DNA of 64,000 nucleotides from positions 203,898 to 267,897 of the forward strand of contig CALVEN010000002.1 in NCBI GenBank assembly GCA_944326585.1. Reading direction: 5' to 3'. Shown here piece by piece: positions 33,310 to 41,445 of the stretch (position 1 is the first letter of the stretch; every line of letters starts with the position of its first letter). The notes beneath the pieces were generated by a model. That model did not search any database. It was given only the letters and a program-made list of their open reading frames with translations, and was not told where the DNA came from. A program made the position numbers and the translations under genes. The stretch comes from Candidatus Gastranaerophilales bacterium (GTDB lineage: Bacteria > Cyanobacteriota > Vampirovibrionia > Gastranaerophilales > Gastranaerophilaceae).

Positions 33310-34332
33310 ATGAAAATATTTAAAGTTAATTCTGTCAGTATTGCCGGGGCTCCGGGAATAAATCGTATTCAGGAAGTTATGCATGGCGTTATAGAACGAT
33401 TTAAAGCCAAAGGATACAATTCAAATCTTTTTGAGCGATCACCGGCTGCAGATAGTTATGTATCCGAATATATTAATAAAACAGAAAATAATGTTGCTGA
33501 TTTAACTGAACATATATATAAACAGAATGGTGAAGTGTTGCAAAATTTATTGAGCTTTAGACAAAGCCGGTATACGAAGAATTACAGCATGTTACAAGAA
33601 GATTTTTCTAACGGGAAACTTGTTCGTAAAATTTTCGCGAGAGATGATAAGCATAATTTTGATAAATTAAGTGAATATAAATATGATGAAAACGGTAAAA
33701 TGATAGGTGAAACACGTTTTATTGGCGATGATAATATTATTTATAAAGAAATAAATATTAATCCTAAAACCGGCAGTTATACGGAAGAATTGGTTTTTGA
33801 CGGACAAAATTGTGTGGAATTTTATAATGGCGAACAAATTATCAAAGTTCCGAAAAAGCGAAAGATAGAATATTATAATGAAAAGCACGAAAAAATTAAA
33901 ATAACTGATATTTTTACAGACATTGTTCAAAATACCGAAAACAGAATTCTGGATCCTGAAACAGGGAAAGTTATTCGTATCGAAAATAAACGTGCAACTT
34001 TCGGCGACAAAAACTATGACTCTGCAAAAAACGCATATGTAAAGACGGCTTATATTAATCCTGAAACAAATAAAATATATAAATTTGTTATTGAAGAACC
34101 AAAAGGCAATATAACATTATTATTTGAAAAAAACGGAGAAGACGCATTAACGCATTTTATTTATGGCGGGCGTGAATTTATATTTGATCCGGCAAGCTGT
34201 AACGGTACTCTTAATAATAACGGAGTCGTTCAAATTCTCAATAAAACTTATGCATATGCATTATCCGAACATTTCATTCATAATATGAAAAAAAATAAAT
34301 ATATTGACGCTAATATGCTTGAATTTATGTAA
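33310..34332 (+). CDS. Lineage-specific protein with YwqK-like repeats
   Basis: The 340-residue protein has no Sec signal and starts 'MKIFKVNSVSIAGAPGINR'. From about residue 90 it has repeating beta units of the type 'dfsNGKLVRKIFARD', 'YDENGKMIGETRFIG' and 'INPETNKIYKF', like YwqK/MORN-type antitoxin or toxin-delivery proteins. The function is unknown. It is convergent with a similar-themed gene at 34346, 13 bases away. No clear ribosome binding site. Confidence 0.6.
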   Translation: MKIFKVNSVSIAGAPGINRIQEVMHGVIERFKAKGYNSNLFERSPAADSYVSEYINKTENNVADLTEHIYKQNGEVLQNLLSFRQSRYTKNYSMLQEDFSNGKLVRKIFARDDKHNFDKLSEYKYDENGKMIGETRFIGDDNIIYKEININPKTGSYTEELVFDGQNCVEFYNGEQIIKVPKKRKIEYYNEKHEKIKITDIFTDIVQNTENRILDPETGKVIRIENKRATFGDKNYDSAKNAYVKTAYINPETNKIYKFVIEEPKGNITLLFEKNGEDALTHFIYGGREFIFDPASCNGTLNNNGVVQILNKTYAYALSEHFIHNMKKNKYIDANMLEFM

Positions 34333-34345
34333 TGCTTAAAGATGA

Positions 34346-35095
34346 CTAAAACAATTCACCTATTGTTCCGTCGTCATAGACTTTGCGCCAGGAACCAAGC
34401 AGACCGTTTTCTATTACTTTTACGCGCTCTGCTGCGGTATAGTCTTCATTGCATATATATTCTCGTATTACTTTGCCTTTTTCAAAATCTTTTACTCTGG
34501 TAAGTGAGCCGGTATACGGTCCGTACTCCTGCAATAATTCACCATTGTCCGAATAAACTTTGTAATTGTGATTTTTGCTTTCTGTAACTTTATAGTTATC
34601 ATTTTTTAATAAAATCTGTTTGCGGACCTTGCCGAGTTTGAAGTCTGCCGGTTCTATGTTTGACAAAATGGATTCCTTAAGTTTATCAATTTTATTTTTC
34701 AAGTTGTTGTATGCAAAATTTTCTTCAAATTTTCTGTCAGGATTGTATTTATCAAATAAAAAATCAAAAACTTTTTTCTCGGCACCCGGATAATCTTTTA
34801 TTATTGTTTCATTGGCGGTTTTTGAGTGCCATTCGGATTTTACTCCGGTATAAATTTCTCTTCCGTTTTCTTTTAAAACAGCTCTTTTTTGACCATAAGT
34901 ACCTTGATCTATTGATTTTAGCTCATAAGTATAAATTTTATTGTTATTAACTTTTTCCATCAATTGTTTGTTTTTGGAAAACAAACGCAAGTCTGTTTCA
35001 TTCAAACTATCGATATATTTTATTAAGGCTTGAGTTTTTTGAAATTTACCGGTGAAAGAATTTTGTTGAACATTATTTATAGGTGTTATATGCAT
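34346..35095 (-). CDS. Lineage-specific protein with NSFTGK N-terminus
   Basis: The 249-residue protein begins 'MHITPINNVQQNSFTGKFQK', a clear example of the recurring N-terminal tail. The C-terminal part contains 'YSDNGELLQEYGPYTGSL' and 'DFEKGKVIREYI', YwqK-like units similar in style to the convergent gene at 33310. No signal peptide or membrane helix. AAGGA precedes the ATG. Possibly an exported substrate; function unknown. Confidence 0.6.
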   Translation of the reverse strand: MHITPINNVQQNSFTGKFQKTQALIKYIDSLNETDLRLFSKNKQLMEKVNNNKIYTYELKSIDQGTYGQKRAVLKENGREIYTGVKSEWHSKTANETIIKDYPGAEKKVFDFLFDKYNPDRKFEENFAYNNLKNKIDKLKESILSNIEPADFKLGKVRKQILLKNDNYKVTESKNHNYKVYSDNGELLQEYGPYTGSLTRVKDFEKGKVIREYICNEDYTAAERVKVIENGLLGSWRKVYDDGTIGELF

Positions 35096-35316
35096 TGAAT
35101 TATCCTTATCAAAGTATCAGTAAAATCTCGACTGATTTATACAAAACACGTAAAAATATAATTTGCTATACTTATTTGTAAATTTTAACAGATATATATT
35201 CAGGTCATTTTAAGTTTGTTGTCTGCGTTTCGAATTTTTTGATTTTGTAAAAGTTTCGGTTTACAGTGAATCTTATTAATCGGATAAAAATGTCAGCATT
35301 GACTTGAGAAAAGTGC

Positions 35317-35346
35317 TTGACTTAGAAGCTTTGTCAGTAACATAAT
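35317..35346 (+). promoter_or_regulatory. Promoter for the leaderless EamA transporter gene
   Basis: TTGACT (35317-35322), an 18-base spacer and CATAAT (35341-35346), ending 7 bases before the ATG at 35353. Confidence 0.65.
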
Positions 35347-35352
35347 AATTAT

Positions 35353-36258
35353 ATGCAAAAACTTGAGGCAAAAAAGTTATATATATATTGTAATATTTCA
35401 CTTTTAATGGCGGCATTTATATCCGGTTTGTCATTTGTTGCGCAAAAAAACGGGATGGATTACGTCGGACCGTTTACATTTAACACTTTGCGCTGTTTTA
35501 TCGGAAGTTTTTGTCTTATGCCGTTGTTTTTTATTTTTGACAAAATTGATAAAAGCATCAAATGTTCTTATTCTGATAAAGAGCTTTTGAAAGGCGGATT
35601 TTGGGCAGGAATTGTTTTATTTATTGCGTTTTCGGTTAATCAATACTGCATGATATACGCACAGGCAGGAAAAGCAGGTTTTATTACATCATTATACATA
35701 ATTTTTGTACCGGTTATCGCGGTTTTGCTCAAGCATAAATTGAAAAATAATGTTAAATTAAGCATTGTGCTGGCACTTTTGGGGTTATATCTTTTATGCG
35801 CAAAAGGCGCGTTCAGCTTTAATTTTTGGGATATATGGCTTATTGTAAGCGCATTTTTCTTTGCGCTCCACATAATCGTTGTGAGTCATTTTTCCAAAAA
35901 AGCCAATGCATTAAAATTGTCAAGTCTGCAGTTTTTGGTTGCGGGAATATTATCCTTGCCTTTTATGTTTTTGCTGGAAAATCCGACATTGCCGGCAATT
36001 ATAGCAGGTTATAAGCCGATTTTATTTATAGGCGTAATTGTAACGGGAGTCGCTTATACTTTGCAAATTTTTGGACATAAGGCAACACAGCCTATCTTAG
36101 CAACTTTGATTTTAAGCTCTGAAGCTGTATTCGCCGTTTTGGGCGGCATGGTGCTTTTAGGTGAAACATTGACCGGTAAAGAAATTATCGGCTGTATTAT
36201 TATGATAATTGCAATTGTACTTTCACAGTTACCGTTTAAAAAAGCCGATTTTATTTAA
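35353..36258 (+). CDS. EamA/DMT-family transporter
   Basis: The 301-residue inner-membrane protein has ten hydrophobic helices in two EamA halves (about 12-150 and 160-295). 'MAAFISGLSFVAQKNGMDYVGPFTFNTLRC' is typical of the drug/metabolite transporter superfamily. The substrate cannot be predicted. Its last 8 bases overlap the convergent AsmA gene. Confidence 0.88.
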   Translation: MQKLEAKKLYIYCNISLLMAAFISGLSFVAQKNGMDYVGPFTFNTLRCFIGSFCLMPLFFIFDKIDKSIKCSYSDKELLKGGFWAGIVLFIAFSVNQYCMIYAQAGKAGFITSLYIIFVPVIAVLLKHKLKNNVKLSIVLALLGLYLLCAKGAFSFNFWDIWLIVSAFFFALHIIVVSHFSKKANALKLSSLQFLVAGILSLPFMFLLENPTLPAIIAGYKPILFIGVIVTGVAYTLQIFGHKATQPILATLILSSEAVFAVLGGMVLLGETLTGKEIIGCIIMIIAIVLSQLPFKKADFI

Positions 36259-39031
36259 TCTTTTTTAAAGATGACAGAAAGTTGTTATTCACTACATCGC
36301 CGTCAACTTTTGTCAGGAATATCTGGCAGTCTTTTTCGTCAGCTTCAATCTCCGGAATTTCTTTTAATTCCGACGAGTAATAATTAGCGTCATTGCGGCT
36401 GCTCAGAGGGATTCTGTTTGCAAGGCTGTTGAGTGAAAAGTTTCGTAAAAATCCGCCGAAGCCTTTATGTGAGCTGCTGAATTTTGTGTAAATTCTCAAG
36501 ATTGCGTCGCCGTTTTCTATGTTATATCTGCCGACAATATAACTTCCCAATTGAGGAGAAGATGATTTGATTTTTAGAAGTTCAACAACGTTATTTTTCA
36601 GGTAAAGTTCGCCTGTGATGTTTTTGAAATTGCCTTCGGGTATGCTTACAATATCCGATAAAGTCGCAGGGCTTATCATTGCAATCGGGTTTCTGAATAC
36701 GGCAGCAAATTTCAGAATGTATTCAATCAGACCGATTTTTTGGATTGTACCGTCTTTTACAATAAATTTTATAGAGCCGTTCATTTTAAGTGAATCATCG
36801 GTATTAAGCGCAATCAGACCGCTAGCTTTGCCGGAAATTTCGCGCGGCAGATTTAATAGTGATGTTGACATCAAGTCTGAATTTACGTCTTTTATACCGA
36901 GAGTCAGATTATATTGATGTTTTTTTAAGTCACAGAATACTTTGACGGACGAAATTCCCTCTGCTATGTCAAATTTGTTTGAATGCAGTTGGAGAATGTT
37001 ATTTTTATCCAGCGTAAGATTTGCTTTTAGATTACCGAATTTAATGTCTTTATATTTGCCGTCATCAAGTCTTAAAATACATCTTTCAATAATCAAATTG
37101 TTAACGTCAAATACTGCAGCTGTTGTGTCTTTATCCTCGTCGTAATTTTCATAATCATATTCCGCATTTTCAACAATTTCGGGCTGATTTTGGACAGCGG
37201 CTGTATTTTGCTGATTAAATGATTTCATTATCCGCTCAATATCGATTTTATCTATTCCGAAATCTATGTTCTTGATAACAACGGGAAATGCTATTTTGTT
37301 GGCGATTGTTCCTGAAAAATCGTATTTTGAACGTTTATACCAGCCTTCGGATTTTATATTGATAAAGTCTTTATTTGTATAAAATTCGCCGCTTTTGATA
37401 AATACTCTCTGGGACGGAATAATTATTTTTTCAGCGTTTAATTTGCCCTTTACAACCGGGTATGTGCCGTTATGGAGCATTGAAAGGTCGCCGTAGAATT
37501 TTCCGCCTTTGAATAATTTTTGTCCGATTAATACGTTCAAAAATTCACTCGGCAAGGGATTCGGTATTATAAATCCCATATTTTTAACAAACGGAACAGG
37601 TTTTGAAAAATCAATGTTGCCGTTCAATGATAAAACGGGTTTAACTTTTACGCCGCGGACAAGTTCGGATGCAATATAATAATTTATGTCTTTTATGTTT
37701 AAAATATTATCTTCAAAATGCAAATCCGCTTTGACGGCTCTGTCGTAACCGGTCGGTGTGAGAGATGCTCCGTCGACAAGTATATCGTCGCCTTTTGCAA
37801 GTTTTGATGCCCAGATTACGTCAATTTTGTTGTATATTGATTTTATAATCACGCTTGTACCGGCATTACCGATAATTTTAAACGGAAAACCGACGAGTTT
37901 TGACAAATACTTTTCAGCAAATTCGTTTGTCGCAACTGTTTTGATAATAACTTCAGTGTCGCATGATTTTGTATAATCTTTTATAATGCCTTTTAATTCA
38001 ATATGATTTTTCCTTGTTGAGCCGTAATAGCCCTTAAAGTCTTTTAAGGTTATATCATTTGAGGTTAAAACGATTTGCCCTTTATCAACAGTAAGCGGCA
38101 GATCTGCAACCGGCACGATTTTTAGAGATGCTTTATTCATATCAATTGTACCGTTCAGGTCATTTTTTGTGAGGTTGATGTCAAAATTAAAACTTCCTTT
38201 TATGTCTTTAAAATAAGAAATAATTTCGCTGCCGTTATTTATCAAAAGATTTGAGCCGGCAATTGCAATAATATCATCTATGTTGAAATTTTTGGAGGAC
38301 AGATTTATATTCATTCCTGTTTCGCGTGAAGCCTCAGCATTTATATGAACATCTGAATTGTTGACATTAAAAATACAGTCTTTTACATAAAGATGTTTTT
38401 CTTTGATAAAAACTTTGTTTTTGTCGCCGATTGAAAAAGTCAGGGTTTTGTCGGCTTTTTTGATAGTTGTATCAAAGTTGAAATGTAAAAATCGTTCGTA
38501 TTTTTTCGTGTTATTAACGAAAAGTTTATCTGCATAAAGTTTTATATCAACATCAGGTTCAATATGGTAAAGTACGGTTGCTTTTTTAAGCCCGAGTATT
38601 GAATCATAAAAATCAATTGACCAATTTGATTTTGTTGTTTGTTTAGGTGTTTCAGTCTGCGGGAAAAGCGCAATAATCTTATTTACGTCCGCAAAAAAGT
38701 ATTCCACAAATAATTTGTCAAGGATTATGCGATGTTTAAAAATATCGTTAAGGGAAATTTGTGTATCAAGATTTTTGACTCCGAGAAGGGTTTCATTGTT
38801 TTTTGTAAGTTTGATTTCGTCAGCTTTAAATTTTATTGCCAAACCGGTTTTTAGTTTAATATTTCCAATCATCAGGTCAGCGCTGGTAAGATTTTTAACC
38901 TGTTTTTCAATAAAATTTAATGTGTGCGGATTTGATATAACAGCCGGAATTACTGCCGTATAAAGGACGGACAATATAGCTGCCGCGCCAAATATTGTAC
39001 TTAAAATTATTATTGTTAATCTTTTTTTCAT
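36251..39031 (-). CDS. AsmA-family envelope protein (926 aa)
   Basis: The protein has one N-terminal membrane anchor (about 5-32), then about 890 residues of beta-rich sequence with recurrent 'I.i....l...dG....i' patterns typical of AsmA/TamB/YhdP-like repeating-groove proteins. Members bridge inner and outer membranes and move phospholipids, which implies a diderm envelope. The C-terminal part 'GTIQKIGLIEYILKFAAVFRNPIAMI' is the AsmA C-terminal region. Start at 39031 after AGGGAG; a GTG at 39034 is rejected. It is followed in the genome by a second, larger AsmA protein at 41445-45170. Confidence 0.8.
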   Translation of the reverse strand: MKKRLTIIILSTIFGAAAILSVLYTAVIPAVISNPHTLNFIEKQVKNLTSADLMIGNIKLKTGLAIKFKADEIKLTKNNETLLGVKNLDTQISLNDIFKHRIILDKLFVEYFFADVNKIIALFPQTETPKQTTKSNWSIDFYDSILGLKKATVLYHIEPDVDIKLYADKLFVNNTKKYERFLHFNFDTTIKKADKTLTFSIGDKNKVFIKEKHLYVKDCIFNVNNSDVHINAEASRETGMNINLSSKNFNIDDIIAIAGSNLLINNGSEIISYFKDIKGSFNFDINLTKNDLNGTIDMNKASLKIVPVADLPLTVDKGQIVLTSNDITLKDFKGYYGSTRKNHIELKGIIKDYTKSCDTEVIIKTVATNEFAEKYLSKLVGFPFKIIGNAGTSVIIKSIYNKIDVIWASKLAKGDDILVDGASLTPTGYDRAVKADLHFEDNILNIKDINYYIASELVRGVKVKPVLSLNGNIDFSKPVPFVKNMGFIIPNPLPSEFLNVLIGQKLFKGGKFYGDLSMLHNGTYPVVKGKLNAEKIIIPSQRVFIKSGEFYTNKDFINIKSEGWYKRSKYDFSGTIANKIAFPVVIKNIDFGIDKIDIERIMKSFNQQNTAAVQNQPEIVENAEYDYENYDEDKDTTAAVFDVNNLIIERCILRLDDGKYKDIKFGNLKANLTLDKNNILQLHSNKFDIAEGISSVKVFCDLKKHQYNLTLGIKDVNSDLMSTSLLNLPREISGKASGLIALNTDDSLKMNGSIKFIVKDGTIQKIGLIEYILKFAAVFRNPIAMISPATLSDIVSIPEGNFKNITGELYLKNNVVELLKIKSSSPQLGSYIVGRYNIENGDAILRIYTKFSSSHKGFGGFLRNFSLNSLANRIPLSSRNDANYYSSELKEIPEIEADEKDCQIFLTKVDGDVVNNNFLSSLKKIK

Positions 39032-39072
39032 CACAGCTCCCTCTTAATGAAATTATAACATAATAAATTTTA

Positions 39073-39081
39073 TGCTATTAT
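39073..39081 (+). promoter_or_regulatory. Extended -10 (TGCTATTAT) for the leaderless WG-repeat gene
   Basis: TGnTATTAT ends 7 bases before the ATG at 39088, which decides the start over the ATG at 39082. Confidence 0.65.
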
Positions 39082-39087
39082 ATGATT

Positions 39088-39993
39088 ATGAAAAAGTTTT
39101 TGTTATTTTTAGGTTTGGTTATAATTTTTCAAGGATCGGCATTTGCAGTCACCGGCAGTGTTGAAAAAAATGTCACGGCAAATGCGGTCGTAAAAGTATT
39201 CAAGAACGATAAATATTTCGGGTTGAAAGATGCAAATGACAATATTATCGTAGAACCTGAATATAAAAAAATGATTTTGCTCGGGGATACGTCCTATATT
39301 GTTCAAAAGGGCAGTAAATTCGGTTTGATTGACAAATCCGGCAATATTTTAGTGCCGATTAAATACAGCCATGTGGAAAGGGTTCTCGGAAAATATTTAA
39401 AAATAGGACGCGGAAATAAATACGCGCTTTATGATGAATACGGGAAAGAAATCCTGCCGAGAGAATATTCCTCAATTGATCTGCTGTTTGGCGGTATGAT
39501 TTTGACACGTAAGAATTTTAAATACGGGATTGTTGATATGAACGGCAGAACAATCCTTGAGAATAAATTCGATGATATTTATATGCCGAAACCAAATGTT
39601 ATGAGAATAAGCTATGAGGGACAGTGGTATGAAATTGAGCAGGTAAGAGGTGAAACATTTACACTGCCGCAAGATGTTCAGGCAATAAAAGGAAATGAGA
39701 ATTTTAAAATAGCCGAACTTATTACAAACCCCGGTACCGCAACCGGTTATTCAGTTGTTACTTTTACGGATTATTTTTTGAAGCTGTTTTCATCAATATC
39801 GCCGGCGCATGAACAAACAATTGATGAATTGATGCTTTCTCAGGGCGCCGAAACTGTTTCAATTCTTCTGAAATTAACCTGGCTGCCTAAATATCCTTTT
39901 ACATACGCAAGAAATTATTTTAATACCGTGAGAACACCGAATAACGGTCCTTTGTCTGATGTAAAATACGAGCTTAAACGTCAATTACAATAA
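39088..39993 (+). CDS. Secreted WG-repeat protein
   Basis: The 301-residue product has a signal peptide (about 1-20, ending GSAFA). At least four WG/KWG-like repeats follow ('YFGLKDANDNIIVEPEYKKM', 'KFGLIDKSGNILVPIKYSHV', 'KYALYDEYGKEILPREYSSI', 'KYGIVDMNGRTILENKFDDI'), about 38 residues apart. Such repeats form beta structures for extracellular binding. A helical C-terminal part (about 205-300) is not recognised. grxC follows 12 bases downstream. Confidence 0.8.
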   Translation: MKKFLLFLGLVIIFQGSAFAVTGSVEKNVTANAVVKVFKNDKYFGLKDANDNIIVEPEYKKMILLGDTSYIVQKGSKFGLIDKSGNILVPIKYSHVERVLGKYLKIGRGNKYALYDEYGKEILPREYSSIDLLFGGMILTRKNFKYGIVDMNGRTILENKFDDIYMPKPNVMRISYEGQWYEIEQVRGETFTLPQDVQAIKGNENFKIAELITNPGTATGYSVVTFTDYFLKLFSSISPAHEQTIDELMLSQGAETVSILLKLTWLPKYPFTYARNYFNTVRTPNNGPLSDVKYELKRQLQ

Positions 39994-40005
39994 AAGGAGT
40001 TTATT

Positions 40006-40269
40006 ATGAACAACATTGAAATTTACACATCACAAACCTGCCCATATTGCATTAAAGCAAAAAAATTGCTTAAAACTTTAGGACTTGAATATAAAGAAAC
40101 TGATGTAACAGAGTCTTTTGACGAAATGGCAGCAAATTTTGAGACGCGCTTTAATAAAAAAGTCATGACCATTCCCCAAATCGTCATAAATGATAAATAC
40201 GTAGGCGGTTTTGACGATTTGAACGCTTTGTATAAATCAGGCAGACTTGACGAATACCTTAACGTATAA
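40006..40269 (+). CDS. grxC: Glutaredoxin
   Basis: The 87-residue thiol-disulfide oxidoreductase has the CPYC active site at residues 12-15, the cis-Pro motif 'MTIPQIVIND' (about 57-66) and the 'GGFDDL' glutathione-binding loop. Length is standard. AAAGGAG precedes the ATG. The 3' end overlaps the convergent FMN reductase by 11 bases. Confidence 0.95.
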   Translation: MNNIEIYTSQTCPYCIKAKKLLKTLGLEYKETDVTESFDEMAANFETRFNKKVMTIPQIVINDKYVGGFDDLNALYKSGRLDEYLNV

Positions 40270-40882
40270 AGTTTGTCATAATTTTATCAACCGGCTGAGG
40301 AACAATACCTTTTTCTTTGCCGGCTTCAATACATTTTAAAAGCCATGCCATATTTTTGCCGACAACCTGCATTATCTGGAGACCTTCTTTGTCCTGCATA
40401 ACTTCTTCCGGCGTGTTGCCGTGAACCATGTTCCAGTAGTTTGATGAAACAACCGGCATGTTGTTTATTGTAAAATGTTTTGTTATTGCATCAAGTGAAG
40501 AGGTTGTTCCTGCACGTCTTGCAGATACTATAGCAGCACCGGGTTTGAATGCAAAGGCACTTCCTCCGGCATAAAACAATCTGTCTAAAAGGGCTAAAAG
40601 TCTTCCGCTCGGATGTGCATAATATACCGGAGATCCGAAAATAAAACCGTCTGATTTTTTTGCTTTTTCTATAATTTCATTTATCATATCATCATTAAAA
40701 ACACATTTGCCGCCGTTTTGCCTGCATTTGCCGCAGCCTATACAGTCACGGATAGGATTAGAACCCAATTGTATGATTTCTGTTTCAATACCTTCCGCAT
40801 TGAGGACTTTAGTTATTTCGTTTAAGGCCGTATAAGTGCAGCCGTTTGTTTTGTTACTGCCGTTAATTAATAAGACTTTCAT
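40259..40882 (-). CDS. NADPH-dependent FMN reductase / flavodoxin-like with Cys cluster
   Basis: The 207-residue protein has the flavodoxin-fold start 'MKVLLINGSNKTNGCTYTAL' and the 'GSPVYYAHPSGRLLALLDR' FMN-binding stretch. 'CIGCGKCRQNGGKC' (about 47-60) provides four cysteines that may bind iron-sulfur. It probably reduces flavin, quinone or nitro compounds. I chose the ATG at 40882 after AAGGAGG; the frame open further upstream is antisense-like and belongs to the acetyltransferase region. It is the last of a three-gene minus-strand operon. Confidence 0.88.
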   Translation of the reverse strand: MKVLLINGSNKTNGCTYTALNEITKVLNAEGIETEIIQLGSNPIRDCIGCGKCRQNGGKCVFNDDMINEIIEKAKKSDGFIFGSPVYYAHPSGRLLALLDRLFYAGGSAFAFKPGAAIVSARRAGTTSSLDAITKHFTINNMPVVSSNYWNMVHGNTPEEVMQDKEGLQIMQVVGKNMAWLLKCIEAGKEKGIVPQPVDKIMTNFIR

Positions 40883-40893
40883 ATAAATCCTCC

Positions 40894-41445
40894 TTAAATT
40901 TGTTTTATGACTTTGCAAGGATTGCCCGCCGCAATGGAATTCGCCGGAATATCTTTTGTTACAACACTTCCGGCACCAATTACGCAATTGTCGCCTATTG
41001 TGACGCCTGGCATAACACACACATTTCCGCCAAACCAAACGTTATTTCCGACTTTTATCGGTTTGGCAAATTCAAGACCTTTATTGCGTGTTGCGGCATC
41101 TAAAGGGTGTGCTGCCGTATAAAATCCGCAGTTCGGGCCGATAAATACATTGTCGCCGAAGGTTACTTTAGCGCAGTCCAGAATTACAAGATTGTGGTTG
41201 GAATAAAAATTTTCGCCGATTTCCGTATTATATCCGTAATCACAAAAGAAAACAGGGTTTATGTTAAATTTTTCTTTTGTTTTGCCCAAAATTTTGCGGA
41301 TTATCGCTGACATTTTTTCAGGCTCCGTGAACGGTGTATTGTTGAATTCATAACACAATTGTTTGCATTTTAATCTGTCATTCACCAGCACGGAATCTTC
41401 GGCGTTATACAATTCGCCTTCAAGCATTTTGCCGCGTTCGTGCAT
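40894..41445 (-). CDS. Maltose/galactoside-type O-acetyltransferase
   Basis: The 183-residue protein matches the LacA/Maa/NodL group: N-terminal 'MLEGELYNAEDSVLVNDR', then left-handed beta-helix with 'GDNVFIGPNCGFYTAAHPLDAATRN' (catalytic His) and 'VWFGGNVCVMPGVTIGDNCVIGAGSVVTKDIP'. It transfers acetyl from acetyl-CoA to a sugar hydroxyl. Its ATG shares a base with the stop of the upstream AsmA gene (TAATG), so translation is coupled. Confidence 0.92.
   Translation of the reverse strand: MHERGKMLEGELYNAEDSVLVNDRLKCKQLCYEFNNTPFTEPEKMSAIIRKILGKTKEKFNINPVFFCDYGYNTEIGENFYSNHNLVILDCAKVTFGDNVFIGPNCGFYTAAHPLDAATRNKGLEFAKPIKVGNNVWFGGNVCVMPGVTIGDNCVIGAGSVVTKDIPANSIAAGNPCKVIKQI

Noticed and set aside
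40883..41038. N-terminal extension of the FMN reductase by 52 residues
   Set aside because: It would run antiparallel to normal start signals and overlap the acetyltransferase; AAGGAGG marks the ATG at 40882.
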